A stretch of 64,000 nt of DNA from Magnetospirillum sp. XM-1 (lineage in GTDB: Bacteria > Pseudomonadota > Alphaproteobacteria > Rhodospirillales > Magnetospirillaceae). The first letter of the stretch is position 1; each line of letters begins with the position of its first letter. The notes beneath the pieces were generated by a model that saw nothing but the letters and a program-made list of their open reading frames with translations, ran no database searches and was not told the DNA's origin. Of this stretch, positions 1 through 10,721 are shown in pieces. The stretch spans positions 4,761,188-4,825,187 of the forward strand of contig NZ_LN997848.1 in assembly GCF_001511835.1 (NCBI RefSeq), in the 5' to 3' direction. Both the position numbers and the translations under genes were made by a program.

Positions 1-307
1 TGGAAGCGGACTGCGCGTTCAGCGCAAGACCCTTGAGCTGCTTCACCAGGGTGGTGACGCCGGAAATGCCCTGCAGCGCGGTGGACAGGGCGGACACGCC
101 CTGATCGATGTTGTCTTTCTTGCCCTGGAAGTCGCTGGCGCGGTCGGACAGCGCCTTGGCCTGGAAGTAGGCGACCGGATCGTCAATGGCGCTGGCGACC
201 TTCAAACCGGTCGACAGACGGCTCTGAGTACGATTCACGAGGCCTTGGGTGGACTGCAGAGCCAGCAGATTGCTGCGGACGGCAGAGGTAAGGGTGACGT
301 CAGACAT
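1..307 (-). CDS. Flagellin, N-terminal part (runs off the window)
   Basis: The 102 visible codons read as the conserved N-terminal D0/D1 helices of bacterial flagellin: MSDVTLTSAVRSNLLALQ, then RLSTGLKVASAIDDPVAYF and a long amphipathic helix. Flagellin is exported by the flagellar type III system and polymerises into the filament. The ATG at 305-307 has a strong ribosome site (AAAGGAGAT) about 8 bases upstream, which fixes the start. The gene continues beyond base 1, so the variable centre and C-terminal helices are not seen. The D0 motif is close to but not identical with the classic enterobacterial form, which is normal for alphaproteobacteria. Confidence 0.93.
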   Translation of the reverse strand, partial: MSDVTLTSAVRSNLLALQSTQGLVNRTQSRLSTGLKVASAIDDPVAYFQAKALSDRASDFQGKKDNIDQGVSALSTALQGISGVTTLVKQLKGLALNAQSAS

Positions 308-698
308 AACAAATCTCCTTTCTAGAGAGGCCGGTGCGATTCTCGCCCCGGGCTTCCTTACATTCCCCGCAACCGGCAAGCCACTGGCTGCGGGTCGCAT
401 GCAGGGAGCACACTTCCTAACAACATCAGTCTAGATCAACTGACAGTCCCGGTGCAACCGAATTTTTGCCAATCACTTCAACATGATGCCGAGTTCAGGA
501 ATAAAGGATTTATTAACCCTTCTCCCCAAAAGGATATTCACCCCGAGCGCTAAGTAACATTACTGTATTCATCAGAATATAGTCCGGAACAGCCGGACCA
601 TCAGTCAGTGAAACAGCCTAAATTATCGCGCGATCCGCCGCCTGGGGCGATAGCTCCGCCCAGAATTACGGTCTCCGCCACTCCGGTACTACCACTTT
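308..698. other. Intergenic region upstream of flagellin
   Basis: A 391-base stretch with no supportable gene. It should contain the promoter of the leftward flagellin gene. A 6-bp hairpin (GTCCGG-AACAG-CCGGAC, 582-598) lies about 100 bases downstream of the formyltransferase stop and could serve as its terminator; no T tract follows it on either strand. The part from 430 to 580 is clearly more AT-rich than the neighbouring genes, as expected of a promoter region. Confidence 0.5.
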
Positions 699-1279
699 TC
701 AGCGCCGGGCGCGCGGCTCCAGGGCTCGCACGGATGTATTCCATCCATCGGCGAGAAGGTGCGCCAGCGTTTCCTTATCCTTCATCCGGTGGAGACTGCC
801 TTCCCCCACCTGCGGCAGGCGCGGGCAGGCGCCGGCGAGAATGGAGGGCCAGCACTCCTTGAACAGAGTCTGGATCTCCGCCTGGAGGCGGGCATAGGTG
901 GAGGCCAGGGTGTCCTCGCCCGGTCCGAACGCCACTTCCGTCTGGGCCAGGATGTCGCCGGTGTCCACCCCGTCGGCCAGGCAGTGGATGGTGACGCCCT
1001 TGGGCGTGTCGTCGACGAAGCTCCAGAAATTGGGGTCCGCCCCCCGGTTCCAGGGCAGCAACGAGATGTGCAGGTTGACGGCGACCTCGGGCATGGCCGC
1101 CAGAACGTCGGGCTTCAGGATGTGGCGATAGCCGTAGCTGACCACCGCCTGAAAGCCGCCGGCGCGCACGAAATCGGCGTCGATCCGTTGATCCGTCTGC
1201 ACCACCTCGCCCCCCCGGCTCCGCAGCCAGGCGAGCAGCGGCGAGTCGGCGGGGCCGAGGAAGAGGACGGCGCCGCCGC

Positions 1280-1283
<4 letters not shown>
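699..1283 (-). CDS. Formyltransferase-fold protein (Fmt/PurN N-terminal domain family)
   Basis: 194 residues with the formyl_trans_N signature: AVVSYGYRHILKPDVL, then the HxSLLPxxRG loop (NLHISLLPWNRGADPNFW) carrying the usual catalytic His, and a DTGDIL motif. Family members transfer a formyl group from 10-formyl-tetrahydrofolate to an amino group of tRNA, nucleotide or sugar substrates. It has no C-terminal tRNA-binding domain and is much shorter than methionyl-tRNA formyltransferase, so a sugar or small-molecule substrate is more likely (inference). Its ATG overlaps the topA stop by 4 bases (ATGA), indicating translational coupling to topA. A role in flagellin decoration is conceivable because flagellin is the next gene, but nothing in the sequence proves it. 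Confidence 0.75.
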
Positions 1284-3988
<2,705 letters not shown>

Positions 3989-4021
3989 CCGCACCCATTC
4001 ACATCCAAAAGGCGCCCGGGC

Positions 4022-4148
4022 TCAGCCGATCAGCAGCGAGACCCGGTTGCCGGGATGGCGCTCCAACCGACCCGCCAGTTCAATCTCCAGCAGGACCCAG
4101 GACACCATGGAGGGTGACAATTGGCATTGGCGGATGATTTCGTCAACC
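4022..4148 (-). pseudogene. dprA: dprA 3' remnant (C-terminal winged-helix part), separated by island insertion
   Basis: Read leftward from 4148, this segment encodes GVDEIIRQCQLSPSM and ends with LERHPGNRVSLLIG then TGA (4022-4024). That is the standard DprA C-terminal winged-helix domain. An in-frame TAA lies a few codons upstream on the island side and no ATG precedes the motif, so it is not expressed as a protein. The missing first ~330 codons are at 28412-29412 on the same strand. Joining the halves at the shared TCGTCAACC core restores an uninterrupted frame (PVTVDEIIRQC). Confidence 0.9.
4140..4148. repeat. Left attachment core (attL) of the island
   Basis: The 9-base TCGTCAACC is repeated in the same orientation at 28403-28411. 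Left of this copy the DNA is dprA tail; right of it the DNA is AT-rich island sequence leading to the integrase. Tyrosine recombinases usually leave a short identical core at both ends of the integrated element. The exact crossover base inside the core cannot be decided from one sequence. Confidence 0.75.
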
Positions 4149-4373
4149 CCAATCGCACGCCATTGATTTTATTGTTTTTTTCTCAATTTCAATGTCCTAA
4201 CGGGGGGCTGAACTGAGAATGCATACAGAACACAACGCCAACATAACGTACACGAGTGTACTTCGCTGCTTACCGGTTGCTTTCCCGAAAAGGCTGCCGA
4301 CATTCGAATAAGAAAGGCGGAAATCCGCCATTTCTCTGGATGAGCAAAGCCTAACACGTCGAAGGAATCCACT

Positions 4374-5561
4374 GTGCCTAAAATTCGCCTAACCACCACC
4401 GCTCTTCGCAACCTCGTGCCGCAATGCACTGACAGAATCTACTGGGATGAAACTCTGCCGGGGTTTGGCGTCAAGGTCACCCCCAATGGGCACAGGAGCT
4501 ATGTCGTTCAGTACCGCAACTCGTATGGCGTAGATCGACGCATGACACTTTCAGATGTGCGAGTGCTGACCATTGAGCAAGCTCGAACCAGAGCGAAAGA
4601 AGTGCTGGCGAAAGTAACCCTGGGCGGCGATCCCGCTAAAGACAAGCAGGATGACAAAAAGTGCATCACTATAAATGATATACTTGATTTGTACATGGCA
4701 AATCATATTGAGAAAAAAGGAGCAAACACGCAGCGTTCATACAGAGCGATGTATAAAAATTATGTGCGTCCATTCATGGGAACTAAGCCATGGAAGGATG
4801 TCACCCAAGATGACTGCCAGAAGCTACTCGATCATGTGACGGAGACATCGGGAGAAGGGAATGGCAACAATGCCGTTGGCTACCTTCGATCCGCCTGGAA
4901 CTGGTGTATCCCAAAAATTCTGCCGATGAACAGCAACCCAACATTTAAAGTTGAGATGAACGAGAAGAAATCAAGAGATGTTGTGATTGATGAAAATGAA
5001 TATAGAGAGCTATACAAATCCCTAATTGCCCACCGAGCAGCAAACCCTCAAAACAACCCATCAATGTATCTGGCTATCGAAATGATTATTTTCACAGCCG
5101 CCCGAAAAATGGAGGTGCTGTCAATGCAGTGGGATGCCGTAAAAGATGGATATATTCATGTGACTGACAAAGGAAATTCACGGCGTCGTAAGCCGAAGAT
5201 CAAGCAAATCGTGATCACGGAACCCGTTCAGGAACTGCTTGACCGAATCCCGAAAAACTCAAAGTGGCTTTTTGCTCGTTCCACGTCCCCGGAATTACAC
5301 ATCACCTCAGTTGACGAAGTATGGTGTGATGTCCGAAAGGAAGCTGGCTTGCCCCATGTGAACATCCACGATCTTCGCCGATCATGGATTACGTTCGCCA
5401 TTGATGACTTGAAGATTAGCCTTGAGACGGTCTCGAAGGCAGTTGGGCACTCAAGCCCGGAGGTCACCAGAATCCACTACAACAAGATTGCCCGGAAAAC
5501 CAAGCTCAAGGCGAATCACGACATTGCAGAGGGATTGGCATCTGCAATGATGGGCGATTAG
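4374..5561 (+). CDS. Tyrosine-recombinase integrase (P4/DUF4102 type)
   Basis: 395 residues. The N-terminus is the arm-DNA-binding DUF4102 fold (YWDETLPGFGVKVTPNGHRSY, ~23-43), followed by a SAM-like core-binding domain (~100-200) and the catalytic domain. Catalytic residues visible: Arg244 in TAARKMEVL, His332 and Arg335 in HDLRR, His359 in VGHSS, and nucleophile Tyr369 in IHYNK. It should integrate and excise the island at the dprA core sites. The GTG start at 4374 has AAGGA ahead of it. The gene points into the island from the left end, with a more AT-rich composition than topA. Confidence 0.95.
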   Translation: MPKIRLTTTALRNLVPQCTDRIYWDETLPGFGVKVTPNGHRSYVVQYRNSYGVDRRMTLSDVRVLTIEQARTRAKEVLAKVTLGGDPAKDKQDDKKCITINDILDLYMANHIEKKGANTQRSYRAMYKNYVRPFMGTKPWKDVTQDDCQKLLDHVTETSGEGNGNNAVGYLRSAWNWCIPKILPMNSNPTFKVEMNEKKSRDVVIDENEYRELYKSLIAHRAANPQNNPSMYLAIEMIIFTAARKMEVLSMQWDAVKDGYIHVTDKGNSRRRKPKIKQIVITEPVQELLDRIPKNSKWLFARSTSPELHITSVDEVWCDVRKEAGLPHVNIHDLRRSWITFAIDDLKISLETVSKAVGHSSPEVTRIHYNKIARKTKLKANHDIAEGLASAMMGD

Positions 5562-5626
5562 ATGCAGCAGCCCGCAGCAATCTATGGCCGTGGATACCAT
5601 AAATCTGATATGGTTCTGAGGATCGG

Positions 5627-5911
5627 ATGAAGGCGACCCTTATTATCCACACCAAGGCGGTCTACGACGATGGGTCCATCGTTGAGATGAAAGTCTGGGC
5701 AGTGCCGATGCAGGTTCAAGGCAGCGGCCATGGTTTCAAGTACTCGCTGTTCTACGGTCGAGATGGAAGGCGGCTCGTCGGCTACGACAACGAGGCTGGA
5801 AAGGGCGATCACCGTCATCTTGATGGCGATGAGACTGCGTACTCATTCTCCACCATTGAGCAGTTGATTGAGGATTTTAAGGCCGATGTCAGACGGCGGA
5901 GGGCAAATTGA
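5627..5911 (+). CDS. Putative TumE-type (DUF6516) toxin
   Basis: 94 residues, alpha/beta pattern (KATLIIHTKAVYDDGSIVEMKVW, then GFKYSLFYGRDGRRLVGYDN and GDHRH...AYSFSTIEQLIEDF). The conserved tyrosine/charged pattern and the GDHRH box match small proteins annotated as TumE-family toxins, and the gene directly downstream is the usual partner. The stop overlaps the partner's TTG start by 4 bases (TTGA at 5908-5911), so the two are translationally coupled. Family assignment is from memory of the pattern. The molecular target of this toxin family is not something the sequence reveals. Confidence 0.6.
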   Translation: MKATLIIHTKAVYDDGSIVEMKVWAVPMQVQGSGHGFKYSLFYGRDGRRLVGYDNEAGKGDHRHLDGDETAYSFSTIEQLIEDFKADVRRRRAN

Positions 5912-6264
5912 ACCGGATCAATGTTTCCATCGGCAACGGGCATAGCGATCCTCTTGATGACATGGGCAAGAGAGTGATCGCGGCATGGCATAACGCCGAA
6001 CATGGAAAAATCGGTGAACCCGAACTCAACGTGACATTCGAGTCTATGGAGGCTTTTCTCCGTCACGTTACGCCGAAGCGATTGGAAATGGTTCGCTTCC
6101 TTCGGGAGCACCCCACGACATCAGTTGCAGAACTCGCCCGGCAACTCGGTCGAGATTATAAAAACGTCTATGAAGATGTGGACGCCCTGGCCGCTGCGGG
6201 GTTGATCGAAAAGGAAGGTCGGTCGATCAGGGCGATTGCAGACGAGATAGTCCTGAAGCTTTAG
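5908..6264 (+). CDS. Putative antitoxin / HVO_A0114-type DNA-binding protein
   Basis: 118 residues. The C-terminal half is a winged helix (RLEMVRFLREHPTTSVAELARQLG, then YEDVDALAAAGLIEKEG) typical of the COG4190/HVO_A0114 predicted regulators that pair with DUF6516 toxins. The N-terminal half would contact the toxin. The start is TTG overlapping the toxin stop; no better ATG exists before the conserved FESMEAF segment. It probably neutralises the upstream toxin and autoregulates the pair, which could stabilise the island in the host (inference). Confidence 0.65.
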   Translation: MNRINVSIGNGHSDPLDDMGKRVIAAWHNAEHGKIGEPELNVTFESMEAFLRHVTPKRLEMVRFLREHPTTSVAELARQLGRDYKNVYEDVDALAAAGLIEKEGRSIRAIADEIVLKL

Positions 6265-6305
6265 GGAATTTCCAGAGCAGCATGGTGTTCCGCCAAGCCC
6301 CCCCA

Positions 6306-6812
6306 TTATTTGGCACCACCCAGAGCCTTTGCCATCGCCAAAACCTGATCCCGAACCTTGGGGTCATTGATACTGAAATAGGCCCGTACCAATTCGAGGG
6401 TTTCCCGCTTTGTCATGGGATTGTCGTCAGCGACATCGATTGCCTTGGTGACGTTGCCCCGGATCACCTCGACCGGCGATGCTGCCTGGGCAGTCGAAGA
6501 GATTTCCTCAAAAAAGTAGCCAACCCGGACATCCAGAACACGGGATAGGTCGAACAGCCTGGATGCTCCGACCCGATTGGCCCCACGTTCGTATTTCTGG
6601 ACCTGCTGGAAGGTCAGCCCAAGGCATTCACCAAGCTTCTCCTGGCTCATGCCAAGCAGGGTCCGACGAAGCCGAATGCGGGCACCAACATGGACATCAA
6701 TGGGGTTGGCACTGCCGTCGTCCAAGCGACCTCTGGTGGACCGACCAGCCTTCTTGGCGACCTTGGCAGGCTCGGGGGCGGTTGCGGGTTTGGAACTCTT
6801 ACGTGGCGGCAT
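6306..6812 (-). CDS. XRE-family transcriptional regulator
   Basis: 168 residues: a basic, Lys/Pro/Ala-rich N-terminal extension (~1-40), a Cro/CI helix-turn-helix (GARIRLRRTLLGMSQEKLG, then TFQQVQKYERGANRVGASRL, ~42-97) and a C-terminal segment that begins YFFEEI and ends in a helix (VRDQVLAMAKALGG). This architecture is common among alphaproteobacterial XRE proteins that act as repressors of accessory functions. It sits at the end of a leftward cluster (SpoVG-like, HU, MucR, XRE) that looks like the regulatory block of the island. Confidence 0.88.
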   Translation of the reverse strand: MPPRKSSKPATAPEPAKVAKKAGRSTRGRLDDGSANPIDVHVGARIRLRRTLLGMSQEKLGECLGLTFQQVQKYERGANRVGASRLFDLSRVLDVRVGYFFEEISSTAQAASPVEVIRGNVTKAIDVADDNPMTKRETLELVRAYFSINDPKVRDQVLAMAKALGGAK

Positions 6813-6833
6813 GGCGATCCCTTCCCCTGCTCA

Positions 6834-7247
6834 TCAGGTGGCTGATTTGGGCCGACGATTCTTCCGCGTATAGCCAAGGCCCGCCGCTTTAGCGAGTTCG
6901 GATCGGCGTGCAGCATATTCCGGTGCGACCAAGGGGTAATCCCTGGGCAGCGACCACTTCGCCCGGTACTCGTCGGCAGTCAGTCCGTGGCCGGTCAGGA
7001 GATGCCGCTTGAGCATCTTCTGATGGTCACCGCATTCCAGACAGACGATATGTCCGGGGGTCACTGACCTCTTTACCGAAACAGCAGGTTGTTGCTGTTC
7101 AGACGGTGCTGAAGCAGGGGTATCCGCACTGGCCAAAGTCGAAAAAACGGACTTGATTAGGTTCGGAATTTCCGTGGCTGCCAAGGCGTTGCTGCCCAGG
7201 TAGGCGGCAACGATCTTGGTGGTCAGAGCCTTGATGTCATCGGTCAT
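6834..7247 (-). CDS. mucR: MucR/Ros-family zinc-finger transcriptional regulator
   Basis: 137 residues from the ATG at 7247. The upstream part of the longer open frame lies inside the HU gene and is not MucR-like, so the internal ATG is preferred. Features: N-terminal dimerisation helices ([20 protein letters not shown]), then the prokaryotic Cys2-His2 finger (CLECG, nine residues, HLLTGH) and the conserved [33 protein letters not shown]. MucR/Ros proteins bind AT-rich DNA and silence or tune many genes. The start overlaps the end of the HU gene by 11 bases, so both are probably translated from one mRNA. Confidence 0.93.
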   Translation of the reverse strand: MTDDIKALTTKIVAAYLGSNALAATEIPNLIKSVFSTLASADTPASAPSEQQQPAVSVKRSVTPGHIVCLECGDHQKMLKRHLLTGHGLTADEYRAKWSLPRDYPLVAPEYAARRSELAKAAGLGYTRKNRRPKSAT

Positions 7248-7515
7248 TGATGGTGTCCTTGAGGGTCTTTCCGGCGGTGAATTTGGCAGACTTACTGGCC
7301 GCGATGGTGAGGGGCTTGCCAGTTTGCGGATTCCTGCCTTCACGTGCAGGGCGGGCAGAAACCGAGAAAGTTCCGAAGCCGACCAAACGCACATCATCGC
7401 CGGACTTCATGGCGGTAGTGATGGCGGCAAAAACAGCGTCAATGGCATTGCCCGCGTCGGCCTTGGTCATGTTGGCACCATCGGCAACGGCATTAATCAA
7501 TTCGGACTTGTTCAT
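7237..7515 (-). CDS. HU-type histone-like DNA-binding protein
   Basis: 92 residues with the complete HU/IHF fold: helical N-terminus ([20 protein letters not shown]), the [11 protein letters not shown] hinge, and the DNA-wrapping arm with the [12 protein letters not shown] motif. HU bends DNA and assists recombination, replication and compaction. A copy on the island next to mucR may supply the architectural factor for excision/integration or for silencing the AT-rich cargo (inference). It is of normal family length and appears intact. Confidence 0.95.
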   Translation of the reverse strand: MNKSELINAVADGANMTKADAGNAIDAVFAAITTAMKSGDDVRLVGFGTFSVSARPAREGRNPQTGKPLTIAASKSAKFTAGKTLKDTINDR

Positions 7516-7593
7516 TTGCCCCTCCCTACAAAAGGTATGGTTATAAGGAATGACATTGGCATTTCAGGCCGTCAATCCGCTTACAACCCGCAA

Positions 7594-7971
7594 TCATTCC
7601 TGGTCTGCTTTGGCTTCTGTCGCATCCCGACAGCGATCCCCAACGGACTCCTTCTTCACCCGGAGGATTCCTGCCTCCAATCCCGCAGCAATCACCGTGT
7701 CCGAAATGGCATCCTTGATCTCATCAGGCAGAATAATTGCGGCCCTCCAGGAGCCATCTGGTGCTCGATATGTTGGCAAGGAAACCTCGGTACTTTTGTC
7801 ATCAGCCCTCACCTTGACTCCTTGGATGATCATCTCGATGCCATCAAAGACGACATCAACATCGGCCAAGGCACGTAGCTTCCCGGCATTCTTCACTTCG
7901 GTGATGCCGATTGCCGATACAGTAACCGATGCAGTGTCCATGGTCGGATTTGCGTTCAAGATTTTCACCAT
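7594..7971 (-). CDS. SpoVG-like protein, copy 1
   Basis: 125 residues, not assigned with certainty. The core (KNAGKLRALADVDVVFDGIE, then IIQGVKVRADD...EVSLPTYRAPDGSW) follows the SpoVG pattern: GKLxAxAxVxxDxxxxIxGxxV, a short strand with a Pro, and a DG motif. SpoVG proteins are small nucleic-acid-binding regulators. A clear paralogue lies at 15783-16079. Starts at 7971 (ATG) or at the internal ATG at 7941, which aligns with the MDT start of the paralogue. It precedes HU and mucR on the same strand. Confidence 0.6.
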   Translation of the reverse strand: MVKILNANPTMDTASVTVSAIGITEVKNAGKLRALADVDVVFDGIEMIIQGVKVRADDKSTEVSLPTYRAPDGSWRAAIILPDEIKDAISDTVIAAGLEAGILRVKKESVGDRCRDATEAKADQE

Positions 7972-8144
7972 ATGGGCGAGAAGTTCATCCTGTACGTCTT
8001 GATGGCACAGGGCGAATGCGATACCGTTTCATGGTGGCATCCTCCCAATGCGGCCACATCTGGATGGACCCTCCCCCGTAACCCAAGTCCATCCAGCATG
8101 ATCCGGCGGTGGAGTTCTCGCCAGTTCGCCACCGCCGACCTGCT

Positions 8145-8372
8145 TTACGGATCGTTCCGAATCACAGGCACAGCCACGAAGAACTCCTGATCCCCCAGGG
8201 TGCGAATGGACACCATCAGCGTCTCATGCTGGTTCACCAGTCGAGCATGAGGCACACCATCGACTGTCGTCCACAGGCGAGATACCTCCCAGACTTTCCG
8301 GGTCTGGTCGTTGGCTTTTACAAACCGGTCGCCGACCTGGATGGGTGGTGATTTTCGTCCGAATATCGCCAT
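8145..8372 (-). CDS. 75-residue conserved hypothetical, island copy
   Basis: Small basic protein MAIFGRKSPPIQVGDRFVKA that continues with a VWEVSRLW...DGVPHARLVNQ core. It has a paralogue of exactly the same length on the chromosome flank (40634-40861) sharing the layout F-x-RKS, QVGDxFxK, a V-WxV strand, DGxxHARLxN and a final (D/Q)xxFF near the C-terminus. The sequence suggests one small beta-barrel (SH3-like), but no function is known to me. It lies between the SpoVG-like gene and the hemerythrin. Confidence 0.75.
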   Translation of the reverse strand: MAIFGRKSPPIQVGDRFVKANDQTRKVWEVSRLWTTVDGVPHARLVNQHETLMVSIRTLGDQEFFVAVPVIRNDP

Positions 8373-8435
8373 GTTCGCCTGATCAGCCTACCTGCGTTCA
8401 TTCCGCTGTATCGTGGAACGCCCGGAGATCATAAA

Positions 8436-8831
8436 TCAACTTTTCAAAGCTGAAGCCAAGGCCGTGTCCTCCTGGTGCAGCCGGATGATCATGTCGGGAA
8501 TCAACCCGTCCAGAATAGTCCGAGCTTCGCTCAGATCAGCGTTATCGCAGATCGCAGTATGCAGCCGCATAAAGGTTCGGCGAGCTTCATTGTGGGTGTT
8601 CAAATGGCGGGAAGAATCATGGAATTCAGCCACGCGGTCGAACAGACTTTCTTCGCTGGCAAGGTGCTGTAACGCTGCATCCAGAAATTCACCCGCTGAA
8701 ATTTGAGCAGCCTCCAGCATCCGAGCTTCAACAGCAGCCGCAACGGCATCGAGCAGATGAAATAGGTGCCGGTGACCGGCATCTATCTCTGCCACGCCCA
8801 GGTTCATCGTGTCCTGCCAACGTAATCGCAT
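8436..8831 (-). CDS. Bacteriohemerythrin
   Basis: 131 residues, a single hemerythrin four-helix bundle that binds O2 at a di-iron centre. Expected ligands are visible in order: H in EIDAGHRHLF, HxxxE in HLASEESLF, the HxxxH pair (RHLNTHNEARRTF) and HxxxD in RLHQED. Likely roles are oxygen storage, sensing or delivery. An appropriately placed minus-strand promoter (TTGACC, 16 bp, TATTAT) lies at 8864-8891. It faces the umuDC cassette across a 115-base gap. A second, chromosomal hemerythrin is at 39370-39801. Confidence 0.92.
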   Translation of the reverse strand: MRLRWQDTMNLGVAEIDAGHRHLFHLLDAVAAAVEARMLEAAQISAGEFLDAALQHLASEESLFDRVAEFHDSSRHLNTHNEARRTFMRLHTAICDNADLSEARTILDGLIPDMIIRLHQEDTALASALKS

Positions 8832-8863
8832 GGCATTGTGCCCTTAGAAATTCTATCGAAAGT

Positions 8864-8891
8864 ATAATAGACCTGCTGATCAACGGGTCAA
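8864..8891 (-). promoter_or_regulatory. Sigma70-type promoter for the island hemerythrin
   Basis: On the minus strand TTGACC (8886-8891) and TATTAT (8864-8869) are separated by 16 bases. The predicted transcript starts about 25 bases upstream of the hemerythrin ATG, leaving room for an AAGGG ribosome site. Prediction from consensus only. Confidence 0.5.
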
Positions 8892-8909
8892 TCGGTCGAA
8901 CACTGGATA

Positions 8910-8952
8910 TTGCCCGATCCCGTGCCCACGGTGTAATGTTCTTGCCATGTTC
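8910..8952 (+). promoter_or_regulatory. umuDC promoter with LexA (SOS) box
   Basis: TTGCCC (8910-8915), 16 bases, TGTAAT (8932-8937) forms a plausible sigma70 promoter. Immediately after it, GTTC-N7-GTTC (8938-8952) is a perfect match to the alphaproteobacterial LexA operator. The box covers the ATG of umuD at 8947, so transcription would begin within a few bases of the start codon and the mRNA would be nearly leaderless. LexA bound there would block the promoter until DNA damage. Confidence 0.75.
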
Positions 8953-9417
8953 TCGCAGAATCAAAATACGCCGCTACCCCCAGGCACATGTCAGCCATCG
9001 TCCCGTGGCTTCGCACCATCGGATGCCACGGCCCCCATTTATTCCGCCCTGGTGGCCGCTGGGTTTCCGTCCCCCGCCGACGACCACCTGGAGGGCAAGC
9101 TCGATCTCCACGAGTTGATGGTGAAGAGACCGGCGGCCACATTCTTCTGCCGGGCAGATGGCGATTCCATGACCGGTGCAGGTATCCACAGCGGCGATTT
9201 GCTGGTGGTGGATCGTTCTGTTCAGCCCCATGACGGCGACATCGTTGTGGCGACCCTTGACGGGGGCCTGACCGTAAAAACATTGCGGAAGACCGAGGAT
9301 GGTTGGGAATTGGCCTCGGCCAACCCAGACTATCCCAGCTTCCCAGTCGATCCTGATGATGGCGTCCAGATTTGGGGCGTCGTCACCTTCGCAGTGTCGT
9401 CCCTGACCAAGCGGTGA
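8947..9417 (+). CDS. umuD: UmuD-like S24 peptidase (SOS mutagenesis)
   Basis: 156 residues. Self-cleaving partner of UmuC in translesion synthesis. The Ser/Lys dyad is visible: Ser74 in ADGDSMTG and Lys111 in LTVKTLRK. A likely RecA-stimulated cleavage site is Ala38-Gly39 in LVAAGFPSPA, leaving a processed UmuD' of about 118 residues. The usual DGDIVVATL and WGVVTF strands follow. The gene ends 6 bases before umuC, an operonic arrangement. The ATG at 8947 lies inside the LexA box; there is no Shine-Dalgarno sequence, consistent with a leaderless start. Confidence 0.93.
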   Translation: MFSQNQNTPLPPGTCQPSSRGFAPSDATAPIYSALVAAGFPSPADDHLEGKLDLHELMVKRPAATFFCRADGDSMTGAGIHSGDLLVVDRSVQPHDGDIVVATLDGGLTVKTLRKTEDGWELASANPDYPSFPVDPDDGVQIWGVVTFAVSSLTKR

Positions 9418-9423
9418 TCAGTC

Positions 9424-10701
9424 ATGGCGGTCTACGCCCTTGTGGACTGCAACAATTTTTACGTCTCCTGCGAGAGGGTTTTCGCCCCATCGCTTGAAGG
9501 CAAGCCGGTCATCGTCATGTCGAACAACGATGGTTGTGCCGTGGCCCGTTCCGCCGAAGCCAAGGCCATTGGAGTCGGTATGGGCGAACCCGCCTTCAAA
9601 TTGCGGCATTTGGTCGATAGCCATGGCTTGATCATGTTGTCCTCGAACTACGCCCTGTACGGCGACATGTCGGAACGGGTCATGTCGGTGCTGGCGACGT
9701 TCTCACCGGGGGCCGAGGTCTATTCCATCGACGAATGCTTCCTTGATTTGGATGGTATGCCGGTGGACAACCTAACTGCGTGGTCCCAGCAGGTGCGGGC
9801 CACGGTGAGACGTTGGACCGGCATTCCGGTGTCGGTCGGGATCGGCACCACCAAGACCTTGGCGAAACTGGCCAACAGACTCGCAAAGAAATCCAAGAAG
9901 GCGAATGGCGTGCTCGATCTGAGCCGTGATGCCCGATGGATAGAGGCCGCCCTCAAGCAGACCCCGGTCGGCGATGTCTGGGGAATTGGCCGCCAGTATG
10001 CCGCCCATTGTGGCGTGAATGGCATTCGCACCGCCTATGACCTGACTTTGCAGTCAGATGGATGGATCAAGAAGACCATGGGGGCGGTCGGCCTTCGCAC
10101 CGTCATGGAATTGCGTGGAACGCCGGTTCATACCCTGGACACTGCACCATCGGACAAACACACCACCTGCTGCTCGCGTTCGTTCGGAGAATCTGTCACC
10201 GAATTCCAACAGGTCCATGATGCAGTGCTGACCTTCGCCAGCCGGGCAGCGGAGAAAATTCGTGGAGACGGACTGGTGGCCGGTGCGGTGCAGGTGTTCG
10301 CCTACACCGACCGGTTCCGCCCCGACCAGCCACAATTTTCCCTGAATGCCATGATCCGTCTTTCGCCGCCGACTTCATCCACGCCGCACATCATTGGGGC
10401 GGCTTTGAAGGGGCTGAAATCAGCATGGCGTGACGGCTACGCTTACAAGAAGGCCGGGGTGATCATGCTGGATTTGGTCCGCCCCGAAGACATCCCGCGT
10501 GACCTGTTTTCACCACCACCAGAATCAGGTGCACGGCCAACGGCGTTGATGGCTGCGGTAGATGGCATCAACGGAAAGATGGGCAAAGGGGCTGTCGGAT
10601 TCGGGTTGGTTCCCGACGACGCACCGTGGAAGATGCGATGCAGCAACCGAACCCCGAGCTTCACGACCAGTTGGGACGACATACCGGTGGTTAAGGCGTG
10701 A
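9424..10701 (+). CDS. umuC: UmuC, Y-family DNA polymerase V catalytic subunit
   Basis: 425 residues, full length for UmuC. Catalytic acidic residues are at Asp8 ([17 protein letters not shown]) and Asp103-Glu104 ([11 protein letters not shown]), with the [15 protein letters not shown] fingers motif and the [19 protein letters not shown] thumb segment. The little-finger domain carries the [11 protein letters not shown] motif and the C-terminus has the UmuC-type tail ending near [15 protein letters not shown]. With UmuD' it copies past DNA lesions with low fidelity. Carried by the island, it would give the host a second error-prone polymerase besides the chromosomal dinB (47639-48817). Confidence 0.97.
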   Translation: MAVYALVDCNNFYVSCERVFAPSLEGKPVIVMSNNDGCAVARSAEAKAIGVGMGEPAFKLRHLVDSHGLIMLSSNYALYGDMSERVMSVLATFSPGAEVYSIDECFLDLDGMPVDNLTAWSQQVRATVRRWTGIPVSVGIGTTKTLAKLANRLAKKSKKANGVLDLSRDARWIEAALKQTPVGDVWGIGRQYAAHCGVNGIRTAYDLTLQSDGWIKKTMGAVGLRTVMELRGTPVHTLDTAPSDKHTTCCSRSFGESVTEFQQVHDAVLTFASRAAEKIRGDGLVAGAVQVFAYTDRFRPDQPQFSLNAMIRLSPPTSSTPHIIGAALKGLKSAWRDGYAYKKAGVIMLDLVRPEDIPRDLFSPPPESGARPTALMAAVDGINGKMGKGAVGFGLVPDDAPWKMRCSNRTPSFTTSWDDIPVVKA

Positions 10702-10721
10702 TCAGTGGAGGATCACAGGGA

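Noticed and set aside
430..470. Possible sigma54 promoter (TGGCA...TTGCA) upstream of flagellin
   Set aside because: The distance between GG and GC is 15 rather than 12 bases, so it does not fit the -24/-12 rule.
6834..7397. Long version of the MucR frame (187 codons)
   Set aside because: The first 50 codons lie inside the HU gene and are not MucR-like; the ATG at 7247 gives the normal family length.
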